This document shows positions 17,647 to 25,833 of a stretch of 64,000 nt of DNA, piece after piece. The stretch comes from Amycolatopsis rubida. Its GTDB lineage: Bacteria; Actinomycetota; Actinomycetes; Mycobacteriales; Pseudonocardiaceae. The stretch's first letter is position 1; the number at the start of each line of letters is the position of its first letter. The DNA lies in contig NZ_FOWC01000001.1 of assembly GCF_900115345.1 (NCBI RefSeq), positions 1,302,001 to 1,366,000 on the forward strand. Direction: 5' to 3'. The position numbers and the translations under genes are program-made. The notes beneath the pieces are model-generated. The model was not told where the DNA came from. It was given only the letters and a program-made list of their open reading frames with translations, and ran no database searches.

Positions 17647-17692
17647 TTGTCCCCAGGTTGTCCACAGTGGGCTGTGGACAACCTGGGGACAA
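17647..17692. repeat. Perfect 21-bp hairpin with two opposed DnaA boxes
   Basis: Positions 17647-17667 pair perfectly with 17672-17692 around a TGGG loop. Each arm contains TTGTCCACA (17658-17666 and reverse at 17673-17681), the preferred actinobacterial DnaA box. It sits 17 bp after the hsp20 stop, between convergent genes. It lacks a T-run; it may act as a terminator, a DnaA-binding site, or both. Confidence 0.85.
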
Positions 17693-17695
17693 TTG

Positions 17696-17964
17696 CTATC
17701 TGTGCAGGTCAACGGCAGTAATCGAGTCGGCTGGCTGCCGCTTGCGCACCAGGGGCGCGATCGTGCGGTTGAGGACGAGGTACTCCGCGACGAGCGCGCA
17801 GACCATGATCGAGCCCACGCGCTCGCCGTGTAGATGTCGGCGAAGGTCAGCGTCGGGAAAAGGCCCTTCGTCGCCGCGCCGACCGCGGCGAAGCTCAGCG
17901 CGCGAAAGTCGGGTGACGTCGGTGTACGCCTACCCCCGCCGGAGACGCGGTATTGCTCGACCAT
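17696..17964 (-). pseudogene. Remnant of a membrane-protein gene with a one-base frameshift
   Basis: Two minus-strand frames join into one plausible C-terminus. The first reads ALSFAAVGAATKGLF and then FADIYT. After a one-base loss near 17826 (a G-run of two instead of three) another frame reads GERVGSIMVCALVAEYL, then LNRTIAPLVRKR, and ends at the TAG at 17696-17698. The hydrophobic segment followed by a basic tail resembles the end of an inner-membrane protein. I do not recognise the family, and no start is evident. It lies just downstream of the MFS gene. Confidence 0.35.
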
Positions 17965-18042
17965 GGACTCGCATGCGGCGGAGGCCGTGCACGCAGGCCG
18001 CCACCGGAGGAGAGGACGCGGACTGAGCTGCGCCGGGTGTCC

Positions 18043-19425
18043 CTAGTCCGCGGCGTCGAGCAGCTTGGCCCGGCTCGTCTCGGTGCCGATTTTCGCGCCG
18101 ACCGCGGTGAGGATCCCGCCGAGTGCGATCATGATCAGCGGTGTGTAGAGGTAGGGCATGAACGAGCTGAGACCGAGCATGTAGAAGCTGTAGAACGACG
18201 GGATGAGCAGCGACACGCTGTAGGCGACGCCGTAGCCGGATGCGCGGATCTTGGTCGGAAACGCCTCGATCAGATAGACCGTCGCGACGCCGAACGGCGA
18301 GATCGCGACGACGAGGCCGACCGTGTACAGCGCCATGGCGAGAACGAAGCTGCCTCCGGTGCTCAGCAGCGTCAGCATCGCGAGAAAACTCGGCACCGAC
18401 ACGAGAAACGTGGCGATCCCAGCGCAGATCAGCACTCGACGTCGGCCGTATTTCTGCCCGAGATGTCCAAGTGCGAGATAGCCAAGGAACAGCGCGACGT
18501 TCGACACCAGCAGAGCCGTCGTCACTGCGCCGGAGTTCTGCTTGAGATAGGTGATCAGCAAACCTGAAACGGGGGAGATGATCGATTGCACGCCGAACCA
18601 GAGCCCGGTCATCAGCAGCATCGCCTGGGCGAGACGGCGGCGGATCTTGCGGTCGCGAAGGAGTTCGCGCAGCGGTGCCTTCTTCTCGGTCGCGGATTTT
18701 TCGCGGGCGGTCTCGGCCCGCCAAGCAGCGGACTCGTCGACAGACCGGTAGAAGAAGAGGAAGAACACGACTCCGAGCAGTCCGCCGACGAAGAACGGCA
18801 ACCGCCAGCCCCAGTTCTGGTAGGCCGATCCGGCTCCACCGCCGGGCAGGAAGCTCAGCAGCGGCAGCGTCACGGCGGAGATCGCGATGTAGCCGATGGG
18901 GTAGGCGCCGGCGATGTAGGCGCCGACGATGCCCCGTTTCGCGGGTGGACAGGATTCGAGCGCCAGCGGGTTTGCGCTGGTGTACTCGCCGCCCATGAAG
19001 ATGCCGCCGACGAAACGCAGCAGCAGGAGACAGACGATGCCGCCGTAACCCCATTGCGCGTAGCCGGGGAGAGCGGCCATGAGGAAAGTGGCGACGGTGA
19101 ATCCGGCGACCGCGATCAGGGTCGCGTTGCGGCGGCCGATGCGGTCGCTGATGCCGCCGAAGATGATGGAGCCGACGGGACGGCCGAGCAGTGTCGCGGC
19201 GAAGGTCAGGTAGAACAGGGTCGTCTCGACCGAGTCCGGGATGCCTTTCGGCTGGAAGTAATGGATCGCCGGGGCAAGCGCGACGACCGGCAGATAGATG
19301 TCGAAGTAGTCGACGCCGAAGCCGAAGAACGCGGCGTGCGTGGCCCGCTTGGCCTGTTTCGCGGCAGCCGTCCTTGAGGATTGCCCGGCGGGAGAGACTG
19401 GCGGCGCGGGTGGGATTCGGTCCAT
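18043..19425 (-). CDS. MFS transporter, metabolite:H+ symporter (MHS) type
   Basis: A 460-residue protein with 12 predicted transmembrane segments. The MFS loop after TM2 reads GGISDRIGRRNA, and the second-half counterpart is GHLGQKYGRRRV. The early FFGFGVDYFDIYLP and GGEYTSANPLALE motifs fit the MHS subfamily (ShiA, KgtP, benzoate or dicarboxylate importers). It probably imports the cluster's aromatic or heteroaromatic acid substrate, as the last gene of the minus-strand arm, 116 bp after the reductase gene. Confidence 0.85.
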   Translation of the reverse strand: MDRIPPAPPVSPAGQSSRTAAAKQAKRATHAAFFGFGVDYFDIYLPVVALAPAIHYFQPKGIPDSVETTLFYLTFAATLLGRPVGSIIFGGISDRIGRRNATLIAVAGFTVATFLMAALPGYAQWGYGGIVCLLLLRFVGGIFMGGEYTSANPLALESCPPAKRGIVGAYIAGAYPIGYIAISAVTLPLLSFLPGGGAGSAYQNWGWRLPFFVGGLLGVVFFLFFYRSVDESAAWRAETAREKSATEKKAPLRELLRDRKIRRRLAQAMLLMTGLWFGVQSIISPVSGLLITYLKQNSGAVTTALLVSNVALFLGYLALGHLGQKYGRRRVLICAGIATFLVSVPSFLAMLTLLSTGGSFVLAMALYTVGLVVAISPFGVATVYLIEAFPTKIRASGYGVAYSVSLLIPSFYSFYMLGLSSFMPYLYTPLIMIALGGILTAVGAKIGTETSRAKLLDAAD

Positions 19426-19492
19426 GACCGGAGCTCCTGTTCAGGTGTGACATCGACGGTGATGCCGCGGGGTGCCGCGGAGTTCCCCCTTG

Positions 19493-19527
19493 CCCCGGGC
19501 GACGCCGGGTCGGCGGCGTCCCCGGGG
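19493..19527 (-). promoter_or_regulatory. GC-rich hairpin between reductase and transporter genes
   Basis: CCCCGGGCGACGCCG (19493-19507) pairs with CGGCGTCCCCGGGG (19514-19527) with one bulge and a 6-nt loop. It has no U-run. Lying in the only sizeable gap of the minus-strand arm, it may stabilise or attenuate the transcript before the MFS gene. Confidence 0.4.
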
Positions 19528-19541
19528 AGGAATGCGCGGAA

Positions 19542-20714
19542 TCAGGCCCCGACGATCTCGGCGCGGGCGCGGTCGAGATCTTCCGGGCGGCCAGAGGTGA
19601 GCGCGGCGACGACCCGGCCCCCGCGCTCGTACCAGACCGTGAAATCGCTGTCCCAGGAACCAGTGACCCGGGTCCGGTCCCACTGCGTGGCGGGCCCGAC
19701 GTATTCGAAACGCGCCCAACCGGCGAGTTCGGTCCAGAAATACGGGACTTCCCGGTGCGCCACCGGTTGGCCGAGGATGCCGTGGGCGGCGGTCACACCT
19801 TGTGCGATCGCGTGGTCCTCGTGCTCGACGCGCAGCGCTCTGCCGTGCACTTCGCTGTGGTACTCGCAGACATCGCCCGCCGCCCAGTGCCCGGTGGCGC
19901 TGGTGCAAAGCGTGCGGTCGCACAGGATTCCTCCGCTGGGCCCGAGCCGCAGCCCGGCCTTCCGCGCGAGTTTGGTGTCCGGGACGGCTCCGGCGCCGAC
20001 CACCACGAGGTCGCCCGGAATGTCGCGGCCGCTGGCCGTGCGCACGCCGGTGGCAGTCCCGTCCCCGGTGAATTCGCTGACCTGCTCGCCGCAGACCAGC
20101 GTGACGCCGCGCGCGGTCAGCAGCCGGGCGACGTGGCTGGCGACCTCCGGGCCGAACGCGGTCTCGAGAGGTGCGCGTTCGGGCATGACCATCGTGCACT
20201 CGACGCCGGATTCGGTCAGGGACGCGGCGACCTCGGCGGAGATGAAGGATCCGCCGACGAGCACAGCCCGGTGCGCCGCTGCCGCCTGGGCCCGGAGTTT
20301 GTGCGCGTTGGCGGGTGCCCGGAGATAGTGGATGCCGGCGTTCGCGGAGCCGGGCAGCGACAGGCGGCGGACCATCGCACCGGTCGCGAGCAAGGCGCTG
20401 CGGTACCGGATCTCGGTCTTGTCCGCCAGCGTCGCGGTCCGCGTCTCGGTGTCCAGCGAGAGCACCGCTGACCGGGTCCGCAGCTGGACGTCGTTGTCAT
20501 CCCACCACTGCGGGGACACGACGGCGAGGTCCGTGTCCCCGGCTTCCGGTCCGAGCAGTTGCTTGGTGATCGGCGGACGCCGGTACGGCGGGTCCAGTTC
20601 GCGGGTGACCAGGGCGATCGACCCGGCGAAACCCTGCTTGCGCAGTTCGGCCGCCGCGGCCGCCGAGGCCACCCCGCCGCCGATCAAGAGCGCGTCGACG
20701 TCGGTGTCGGTCAT
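19542..20714 (-). CDS. FAD-dependent NAD(P)H reductase for rubredoxin/oxygenase
   Basis: A 390-residue reductase. The N-terminal FAD-binding GGGVASAAAAAELRK is followed by an NAD(P)-binding AVLVGGSFISAEVAA (about 155-170) and the FAD-contact GHWAAGDVCEY (about 280). This is the architecture of putidaredoxin-, rhodocoxin- and rubredoxin-reductases. It should pass electrons from NAD(P)H to the rubredoxin encoded one base upstream. I prefer the ATG at 20714, with GAGGA five bases upstream, over the ATG at 20726, which would overlap the rubredoxin gene. Confidence 0.9.
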   Translation of the reverse strand: MTDTDVDALLIGGGVASAAAAAELRKQGFAGSIALVTRELDPPYRRPPITKQLLGPEAGDTDLAVVSPQWWDDNDVQLRTRSAVLSLDTETRTATLADKTEIRYRSALLATGAMVRRLSLPGSANAGIHYLRAPANAHKLRAQAAAAHRAVLVGGSFISAEVAASLTESGVECTMVMPERAPLETAFGPEVASHVARLLTARGVTLVCGEQVSEFTGDGTATGVRTASGRDIPGDLVVVGAGAVPDTKLARKAGLRLGPSGGILCDRTLCTSATGHWAAGDVCEYHSEVHGRALRVEHEDHAIAQGVTAAHGILGQPVAHREVPYFWTELAGWARFEYVGPATQWDRTRVTGSWDSDFTVWYERGGRVVAALTSGRPEDLDRARAEIVGA

Positions 20715-20715
20715 G

Positions 20716-20901
20716 TCAGTCCTCATCGCAGGGTTCGAAGTCGGACTTCGCCGCGCCGCAGACCGGGCAGACCCAGTCGTCGGGGATGTCCTCGAACGCG
20801 GTGCCGGGCGGGATGCCGCCCTCGGGGTCCCCTTCGGCGGGGTCGTAGATGTCGCCGCAGGACACGCAGATCCATTTGCGGGTCGCTCGCACTGTTTCCA
20901 T
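20716..20901 (-). CDS. Rubredoxin
   Basis: A 61-residue protein with the two rubredoxin iron-binding knuckles, CVSCG (Cys12, Cys15) and CPVCGA (Cys45, Cys48), and the core IYDPAEGDP. It binds one Fe(Cys)4 and carries one electron in the cytoplasm. The ATG at 20901, after GGAG, gives the normal length. It lies between an unknown 96-residue gene and the FAD reductase, so the operon appears to supply rubredoxin, rather than a 2Fe-2S ferredoxin, to the Rieske oxygenase. Confidence 0.94.
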   Translation of the reverse strand: METVRATRKWICVSCGDIYDPAEGDPEGGIPPGTAFEDIPDDWVCPVCGAAKSDFEPCDED

Positions 20902-20909
20902 CGCTGCTC

Positions 20910-21200
20910 CTATTCCCCGGTCCCCGCCCACCTCGACCGGCTCGGGTCGAGCAAGGGGGACAGGTCGTCGTGCCGGGCCCAGGCCAGGCTTTCCAGTTCC
21001 AGCGCGTCGAGTTCGACGGCTTGGCGGGTGCGGAGGTCCTCGATGCGCAGCCGGGACCGCCCGCCGCCGGATTCGCGCACGGTGACGCCGACGACGGCGA
21101 ACTCGTTGCGCACCAGCACCCGGTCCGGATCGGGTTCGAGCGCCGCGAGGATGTCCTCGATCGGCATGCCGTCGGAGCCGCTGCGTCCGGAGTCGCTCAT
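20910..21200 (-). CDS. Unknown 96-residue protein in the Rieske operon
   Basis: A small acidic protein, starting [21 protein letters not shown] and containing [16 protein letters not shown] and [20 protein letters not shown]. No cysteine, transmembrane segment or known motif is visible. The ATG overlaps the stop of the DUF3891 gene (ATGA) and the stop lies 8 bp before the rubredoxin start, so it is certainly part of the operon and probably translated. I do not recognise a family; an accessory or binding role in the oxygenase system is a guess. Confidence 0.75.
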   Translation of the reverse strand: MSDSGRSGSDGMPIEDILAALEPDPDRVLVRNEFAVVGVTVRESGGGRSRLRIEDLRTRQAVELDALELESLAWARHDDLSPLLDPSRSRWAGTGE

Positions 21201-22063
21201 GGCTTCGCGAACCGGCATTCCAGCGTGCGCTCTTCCGCCGCGCCGAGTGCCGCGGCGAGATCGTCCTCGTCGGCGTACGCGCGGTCCGGGATCGTGCGGG
21301 CGGACAGGGTCGCGACCACTTCGCCGTCGAAGGGGAACGGGTCCACGACGACCACGCCGGGTTTGACCGGGGTCAGGGTCAGATCGGTGCGCGGGCCGCC
21401 GACGCGTGACGGGGCCAGCTGGATGACCCGCGGTCCCGGTCGCTGGTCGATGGTCCGCAGCGTGCTCGCGAGCGGCACCGCGGGGCCGTCGCCGGGGGTG
21501 GTGTCGGCGAGGGAGGCGTAGAGCGAGAACAGATCCCACACCTGCAGCAGGTCGTAGTGGTACCAGAGGCGGGCTTCGAAATCGCTGCGGATGCTGTCTT
21601 TCACCAGCGACTTCTTCGTTTCGGCCCAGCGTCGCTCTTCGTCCGCGACGTGCTTTTCGCGGATCTCGTCGAGCGGGGTTGCCGCCGGAGTGATGCCGAC
21701 GCCGCCGTCCTGCATGCCCCAGCGGTTCCGGTACAGCCCGGTCCAGTGCATGCTCACGAGCAGTCCGGCGTAGGCGTCCTCCTGGTAGATCCGGTCGACG
21801 CCCCGCTGGTACAGCGGCAGGTGGTCCTCCAGCGGGATCTCCAGGAAGTGCAGCGGACGCCGCGCCTCGGCGTTGAACAGCGGTCCGGCGTCGGCCTCGA
21901 GCCAGCCGTCGTCGTGGCGCGCGGTGCCGATCCGGACCTGCTCGCGGCGGGTGGGGGCTTCGAAGCCGGAGTTGCCCCATCGCAGGGTGAGCTCGCCGGC
22001 GAGCCGGCCGTGCTCGTTCTGGTCGACCAGGACCAGCTCGCCGCCGCGTCGGGTGATGAGCAT
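21197..22063 (-). CDS. DUF3891 protein, possible HD-type hydrolase
   Basis: A 288-residue cytoplasmic protein of the DUF3891 family. It has a regularly spaced set of potential metal ligands: His18 ([11 protein letters not shown]), His50-Asp51 (ARHDDGW), His106 (SMHWTGLY) and Asp177 ([10 protein letters not shown]). The H...HD...D order is that of HD-domain metallohydrolases, so a hydrolytic role on a pathway intermediate is possible; this is my inference. It lies 45 bp after the Rieske beta gene and overlaps the next gene by four bases. Confidence 0.8.
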   Translation of the reverse strand: MLITRRGGELVLVDQNEHGRLAGELTLRWGNSGFEAPTRREQVRIGTARHDDGWLEADAGPLFNAEARRPLHFLEIPLEDHLPLYQRGVDRIYQEDAYAGLLVSMHWTGLYRNRWGMQDGGVGITPAATPLDEIREKHVADEERRWAETKKSLVKDSIRSDFEARLWYHYDLLQVWDLFSLYASLADTTPGDGPAVPLASTLRTIDQRPGPRVIQLAPSRVGGPRTDLTLTPVKPGVVVVDPFPFDGEVVATLSARTIPDRAYADEDDLAAALGAAEERTLECRFAKP

Positions 22064-22108
22064 CGGATTTCCTTTCGGTGGTGGGGAAACGCGTGTTCGT
22101 CAGATTCG

Positions 22109-22570
22109 TCAGAGCAGGACGGAAAGGTTGCCCAGGTGCCCGCCGTTGTTGACGAGGACGGCCTTCTTCCGCGCGATGCGGAGTTCGCCGCCGTCGCGGC
22201 GCAACCGGTAGCGGTACCGGCCCGCGTGGTGATGCAGGACGTCGCGGCGGAACTCGACGACCAGGAACGCGGCTGCGACGTCGATCTCGCCGTGGCTTTC
22301 CCGCAGCACCTGGACGTTGCTCACCAGATGCACGGTCCGCGAGCGCGGTTCCTGGGCGTAGGCCAGTCCGCTGTCCAGCCGCCACACGCGTTCGGCGAGG
22401 AAGGCCACGTCGTCGTACACAATGGACACGTCGCGGTCAGGGTCGGTGTCGTCGGCGTTGGCCGGGATCCAGTAGACGGCGTCGTCGGCGAACAGCTTGC
22501 GCCAGCCGGGGAAATCCCGGGCGTCCAGCAAAGCCGCTTCGGCGTAGAGGAATTGTTCGATCTCGCTCAC
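22109..22570 (-). CDS. Rieske oxygenase beta subunit (ring-hydroxylating)
   Basis: A 153-residue small subunit of the SnoaL/cystatin-like fold. It starts SEIEQFLYAEAALLDARDF and contains ADDAVYWIPANADD and DRDVSIVYDD, patterns shared with benzoate, toluate and anthranilate dioxygenase beta subunits. It provides structural support to the alpha subunit in an alpha3beta3 hexamer. The GTG start at 22570 overlaps the alpha stop (GTGA), so the two are translationally coupled. Confidence 0.9.
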   Translation of the reverse strand: MSEIEQFLYAEAALLDARDFPGWRKLFADDAVYWIPANADDTDPDRDVSIVYDDVAFLAERVWRLDSGLAYAQEPRSRTVHLVSNVQVLRESHGEIDVAAAFLVVEFRRDVLHHHAGRYRYRLRRDGGELRIARKKAVLVNNGGHLGNLSVLL

Positions 22571-23790
22571 GCGCCCGCCTCCATCAGTTCGAGCCAGCGG
22601 CGCAAGTACGCGCGCTGCGGCACTTCGTCCGACGACCGGCCGATCCGGACACCGGTCTCCTCGTCGACGACTTCGCGGTGCAGGCCCCTGGCCATCAGCG
22701 TGAAGTCGGCCGCGCTGGCCGACGCCTCGTTGCCCTGGGTCACCCGGTCGAAGCCCACCTCGATGTCGTCGGTCGAGCCGAAGCCCGCCGGGCCGTAGAA
22801 GATCTCGTGGTCCCGCAGGATCCGCGCGCGCGTCTCCGCGTCGGCTCCGCGGGGGAGCAGCGGGTAGAGGTACACCCAGGTCTCGTCGACCGATCGCGGC
22901 ACGACCAGGCGCAGGTGCGCGCCCACGAAGGCGAGGCTCGGAAAGATGTTGAGGTTGAACGGGATCAGCTCGCCGATGGCGATGGCGTGCGCGTTCTCGC
23001 CCGCGTCTTCGAGCCTGCCGTACTCGTGCACCGCGTGCCCGTTGCCGAGGTCGATGCCCCGCCAGTCCGGATTCGTCCGCACGTTCTTGACCCAGGGGCT
23101 GCTCTTCCCGGTGCGGTCCTTGAGGATGTCGAGCCAGCTCTTGTGGGTGAAGGAGAAGTGGTACGGGTCGATCGTGTTCTCGATCTGGAGCTTCCAGTTG
23201 CCGCGGTAGACGAGCTTGTGCGCCCGCGACACCAGTTCGGGCCCGCCGTCGCCGATGCCGGCGATGAAGTCGAGGTAGCGGCGCGCGTTGCCGAGGTAGT
23301 CCGGAAGCGGCGGCACGGCGGCGTCGAGGCTGGCGAACACAAAGCCGCGGTACGACTCCACGCGGGGGACGTGGACCAGGCCCATCGCGCTTTTGTCGAA
23401 CTCGGCGTACCCGTCGTCGAAGGGAACCCCGGTCAGCTCGCCCGAGGACGAGTAGGTCCAGCCGTGATAGGCGCAGCGGAAGAAGTTCGCGTTGCCGGTC
23501 TCGCGCTGGCACACCTGCGAGCCGCGGTGCCGGCAGCGGTTGAACATGACGTTGATCCGGCCGGTGTCGGCGGAGCGGTTCACGATCACCGGCTGCCTGC
23601 CGAGGTATGCGGTCCGGTAGTCGCCCGGTTCGGGGATCTCCGTCTCGTGCGCGACGAACACCCAGGTCCGGTGGAACACGGTGACCAGCTCGCGTGCGAA
23701 GATCGACGGGTCCCGGTAGATCCGGGTGCTGACGTGCCAGTCGTCGGTGATCAGCGGGTCCTTCGCCGGGCCGTCCGCGGTGATGCTCAT
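22567..23790 (-). CDS. Rieske oxygenase alpha subunit (ring-hydroxylating)
   Basis: A 407-residue catalytic subunit. The Rieske cluster ligands are Cys86-x-His88 and Cys106-x2-His109 (NRCRHRGSQVC and FFRCAYHGWTY). The mononuclear iron site is Asp208-x2-His211-x4-His216 in ENTIDPYHFSFTH, where Asp208 is the electron-transfer bridge. It should hydroxylate or dihydroxylate an aromatic or heteroaromatic ring using O2. Its overall look is nearest to benzoate/anthranilate-type enzymes; the substrate cannot be read from sequence. No ferredoxin gene accompanies it. Confidence 0.92.
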   Translation of the reverse strand: MSITADGPAKDPLITDDWHVSTRIYRDPSIFARELVTVFHRTWVFVAHETEIPEPGDYRTAYLGRQPVIVNRSADTGRINVMFNRCRHRGSQVCQRETGNANFFRCAYHGWTYSSSGELTGVPFDDGYAEFDKSAMGLVHVPRVESYRGFVFASLDAAVPPLPDYLGNARRYLDFIAGIGDGGPELVSRAHKLVYRGNWKLQIENTIDPYHFSFTHKSWLDILKDRTGKSSPWVKNVRTNPDWRGIDLGNGHAVHEYGRLEDAGENAHAIAIGELIPFNLNIFPSLAFVGAHLRLVVPRSVDETWVYLYPLLPRGADAETRARILRDHEIFYGPAGFGSTDDIEVGFDRVTQGNEASASAADFTLMARGLHREVVDEETGVRIGRSSDEVPQRAYLRRWLELMEAGA

Positions 23791-23801
23791 GGTCTTGCTC
23801 C

Positions 23802-24881
23802 TCAGCGGTGAGAAAGGTCGGGGAAGACGGTGGCCCGGATGGCTCCGGGGTCGTCGTTCGCGGCGTTGAGCGCCTTTTCGGTGTCCTCGATCGAGAACCG
23901 GCCCGTGCACAGCAGATCGAGCGGGTAGCGGCCGGACTCGATCAGCCGCAGCGCGGGCGGGACGAGCCTGCTGGGCCGCCCGCGGACCCCGCGCAGGGTG
24001 AGCACTCGCCGGTTCATCGCGTCCACAATGGACTCGGCACCGCCGCCGGCTCCCTTGGCGACCCCGGCTTGCACGACGGTCGCGCGGTCGCCCGCGACGG
24101 CGAGCGCGGTGTCGAGCCCGGCCGCGCTGCTCGCGACGTTGACCACCACGTCCGCGAACGTCCCGTCGGTCAGGTGCGCGACCTGCTCGATGACGTCTCC
24201 GGTCAGCGTGTGGTCGGCGCCCAGCTCTCGCGCGACCGCCAGGCGAGCTTCGTCGGCGGACGTGCCGACGACGATCACCTTGCCCGCGCCCGCTTCCTTC
24301 GCGCCGACGAGACACGCGAGGCCGTGCGGACCCGGCCCGACGATCACGACAGTCCCGCCCTGGTGCAGCCCGCCCACACGGGTGACCCAGTCGAGCCCGT
24401 TGGAGATCGGGATGAACAACTGCACCAGTTCCGCGGGCACGTCCTCGGACACCTTGTGCACGATCGCCTGCGGGTGCAGGTACAGGTAGTCGGCGTACCC
24501 GCCGTACAGGCTCGGTCCACTGTGGATGGACTTCCCGCCGTACCGCGGCACCCGGCACATCTGATACGCGCCCGCCAGGCACGAACGGCAGGTGCCGCAG
24601 GGCAAGTACTCCTCCACGACGATGCGATCGCCTGCCGCGACGCCCCATCGCCGCGCCGCGCCGTCGCCGAGTTCGGCGATCCGGCCCACCAGTTCGTGCC
24701 CGAGCACGCACGGAAGTTCGTAGAACGGGTTGACTCCCCGGTACGCGGCGATGTCGGTGCCGCAGACGCCGGTCGCCTCGATCTTGAGCAGGCCGTCGTC
24801 GGTTCCGATGCGCGGCAACGGGAATTCCTCGATCGTGAGCTGTCCTTCGCCGTGCAGCACGGCGGCCCTGCTGGTCGTCAT
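23802..24881 (-). CDS. Zinc-dependent medium-chain dehydrogenase
   Basis: A 359-residue MDR enzyme. The catalytic zinc site is ATGVCGTDIAAY with GHELVG, the structural zinc cysteines are in CGTCRSCLAGAYQMC, and the nucleotide loop is VVIVGPGPHGLACL (close to GxGxxG). It probably oxidises a diol or alcohol produced by the oxygenase, for example a dihydrodiol, to the aromatic or keto product. The ATG overlaps the upstream hydrolase stop, and the alpha subunit gene begins 11 bp downstream. Confidence 0.88.
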   Translation of the reverse strand: MTTSRAAVLHGEGQLTIEEFPLPRIGTDDGLLKIEATGVCGTDIAAYRGVNPFYELPCVLGHELVGRIAELGDGAARRWGVAAGDRIVVEEYLPCGTCRSCLAGAYQMCRVPRYGGKSIHSGPSLYGGYADYLYLHPQAIVHKVSEDVPAELVQLFIPISNGLDWVTRVGGLHQGGTVVIVGPGPHGLACLVGAKEAGAGKVIVVGTSADEARLAVARELGADHTLTGDVIEQVAHLTDGTFADVVVNVASSAAGLDTALAVAGDRATVVQAGVAKGAGGGAESIVDAMNRRVLTLRGVRGRPSRLVPPALRLIESGRYPLDLLCTGRFSIEDTEKALNAANDDPGAIRATVFPDLSHR

Positions 24882-25525
24882 TCCCCGGCCTTCCGCTCGG
24901 ACGCGCGCAGGAGCTGCCCGGCCTCGGCGGCGGTGACGACCTGCCCGTACTTGGCCTGGATGTCGAAGAGTGCGGCCGCGTGGGGTTCCGCGGCGCGATC
25001 GGCGACCGCGTCGCCGGGCACCACGGCGCGATAGCCGTGCTGGAGCGCGTCGACCACGGTCGCCCGCACGCAGCCCGACGTCGTCGCTCCGGTGACCACG
25101 ACACCGTCGCAACCGGAACCGGCGAGGAACGCCGCGAGGTTGGTGCCGAAGAAACCCGACGCGAACAGCTTCGCCAGCACGGGTTCGTCCGGTCGCGGGG
25201 CGAGCCGCTCGTCGATCTCCGCCCACCGGCTCCCGGCCCGGCACTGGGCGAGCGCCGGCATCTTCTCCAGGAAAGGCGCGGCAACGCGCTCATCGGCCGC
25301 GGCGTACTGGATCCGCGTGAACACGCGAGGCAGCCCCAGCCCGCGCGCGAGGTCGAGCAGCCGGGCTGTCTCCCGCACGGCTTCGCCGGCGTCGCAGCCG
25401 AGAGCCGAGTCCCGGTCGGTGAACCCGTAGGTGAAGTCGACGACGACCAGAGCGGGTCGCCGGATCCCGGACTGACGCTCCCCGATACGCCTCTCCCGGT
25501 ACAGCTGGGCGGCTGTGACGGACAC
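24878..25525 (-). CDS. Isochorismatase-family amidase, probably maleamate amidohydrolase
   Basis: A 215-residue cysteine hydrolase with the catalytic triad Asp30 (VVVDFTYGF), Lys119 (VLAKLFASGFFGTNL) and Cys152 (TTSGCVRATVVDA). The stretches FASGFFGTNLA, SGCVRATVVDALQHG and LFDIQAKYG follow NicF maleamate amidase very closely, and a maleate isomerase is encoded nearby. It would convert maleamate to maleate and ammonia. The GTG start has a strong AGGAGGT site. It is the first gene of the minus arm and has an operator-like palindrome just upstream. N-carbamoylsarcosine amidase is the main alternative. Confidence 0.8.
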   Translation of the reverse strand: MSVTAAQLYRERRIGERQSGIRRPALVVVDFTYGFTDRDSALGCDAGEAVRETARLLDLARGLGLPRVFTRIQYAAADERVAAPFLEKMPALAQCRAGSRWAEIDERLAPRPDEPVLAKLFASGFFGTNLAAFLAGSGCDGVVVTGATTSGCVRATVVDALQHGYRAVVPGDAVADRAAEPHAAALFDIQAKYGQVVTAAEAGQLLRASERKAGE

Positions 25526-25547
25526 GCCCCACCTCCTTGAACTGGAT

Positions 25548-25563
25548 AAGTTGCATACAACTT
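25548..25563. promoter_or_regulatory. GntR-type operator, minus arm
   Basis: AAGTTGCATACAACTT has 6-bp arms (AAGTTG/CAACTT) around CATA, centred about 30 bp before the amidase start. Its 13-bp core recurs at 25802-25814 before the SDR. FCD-type GntR proteins bind sites of this TTGxATACAA style; two such genes are encoded at 30.9 and 32.4 kb. Confidence 0.7.
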
Positions 25564-25624
25564 TGCGTGGATGTGCCTGAGTCTGCGTTGGGTGATGCGT
25601 CCACTGGGGTTGCCCAAACAGCAG

Positions 25625-25636
25625 ATAGAATTCTAT
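25625..25636. promoter_or_regulatory. AT-rich palindrome in the divergent promoter
   Basis: ATAGAATTCTAT is a perfect 12-bp palindrome in an unusually A+T-rich stretch between the two catabolic arms. It may be an activator site or a promoter element. No protein can be assigned. Confidence 0.45.
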
Positions 25637-25801
25637 ATTCAGAGCATGAGTTGCGGGCCGCGGGATGTCAAGTGTCGGTGTTCGGGCAGGTCAAGATCGC
25701 AAATTGACCCGGATTGGCGAGCGGTTGCCTCTTGACGGCTCACCTCCGATCGGGTGCAGTGCCAGGGTCAGCGGTTTGCGGCTACGTCACCAATCGAGGA
25801 A

Positions 25802-25814
25802 AAGTTGCATACAA
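25802..25814. promoter_or_regulatory. GntR-type operator, plus arm
   Basis: AAGTTGCATACAA repeats the core of the 25548-25563 operator, 20 bp before the SDR ATG and just ahead of its ribosome site. Binding here would block the plus arm, so both arms can answer to one repressor. Confidence 0.7.
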
Positions 25815-25833
25815 ATCTCCGAAGGGGGACAGG

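Noticed and set aside
17647..17692. Replication origin
   Set aside because: There are only two DnaA boxes in one hairpin, no A+T-rich unwinding region, and no dnaA, dnaN or gyrB nearby.
22567..25617. A 1016-codon frame that would fuse the amidase/dehydrogenase region to the Rieske alpha subunit
   Set aside because: Only its C-terminal 407 residues are the real alpha subunit, beginning at the ATG at 23790. The rest runs out of frame through the zinc dehydrogenase and amidase genes, which have proper motifs and starts.
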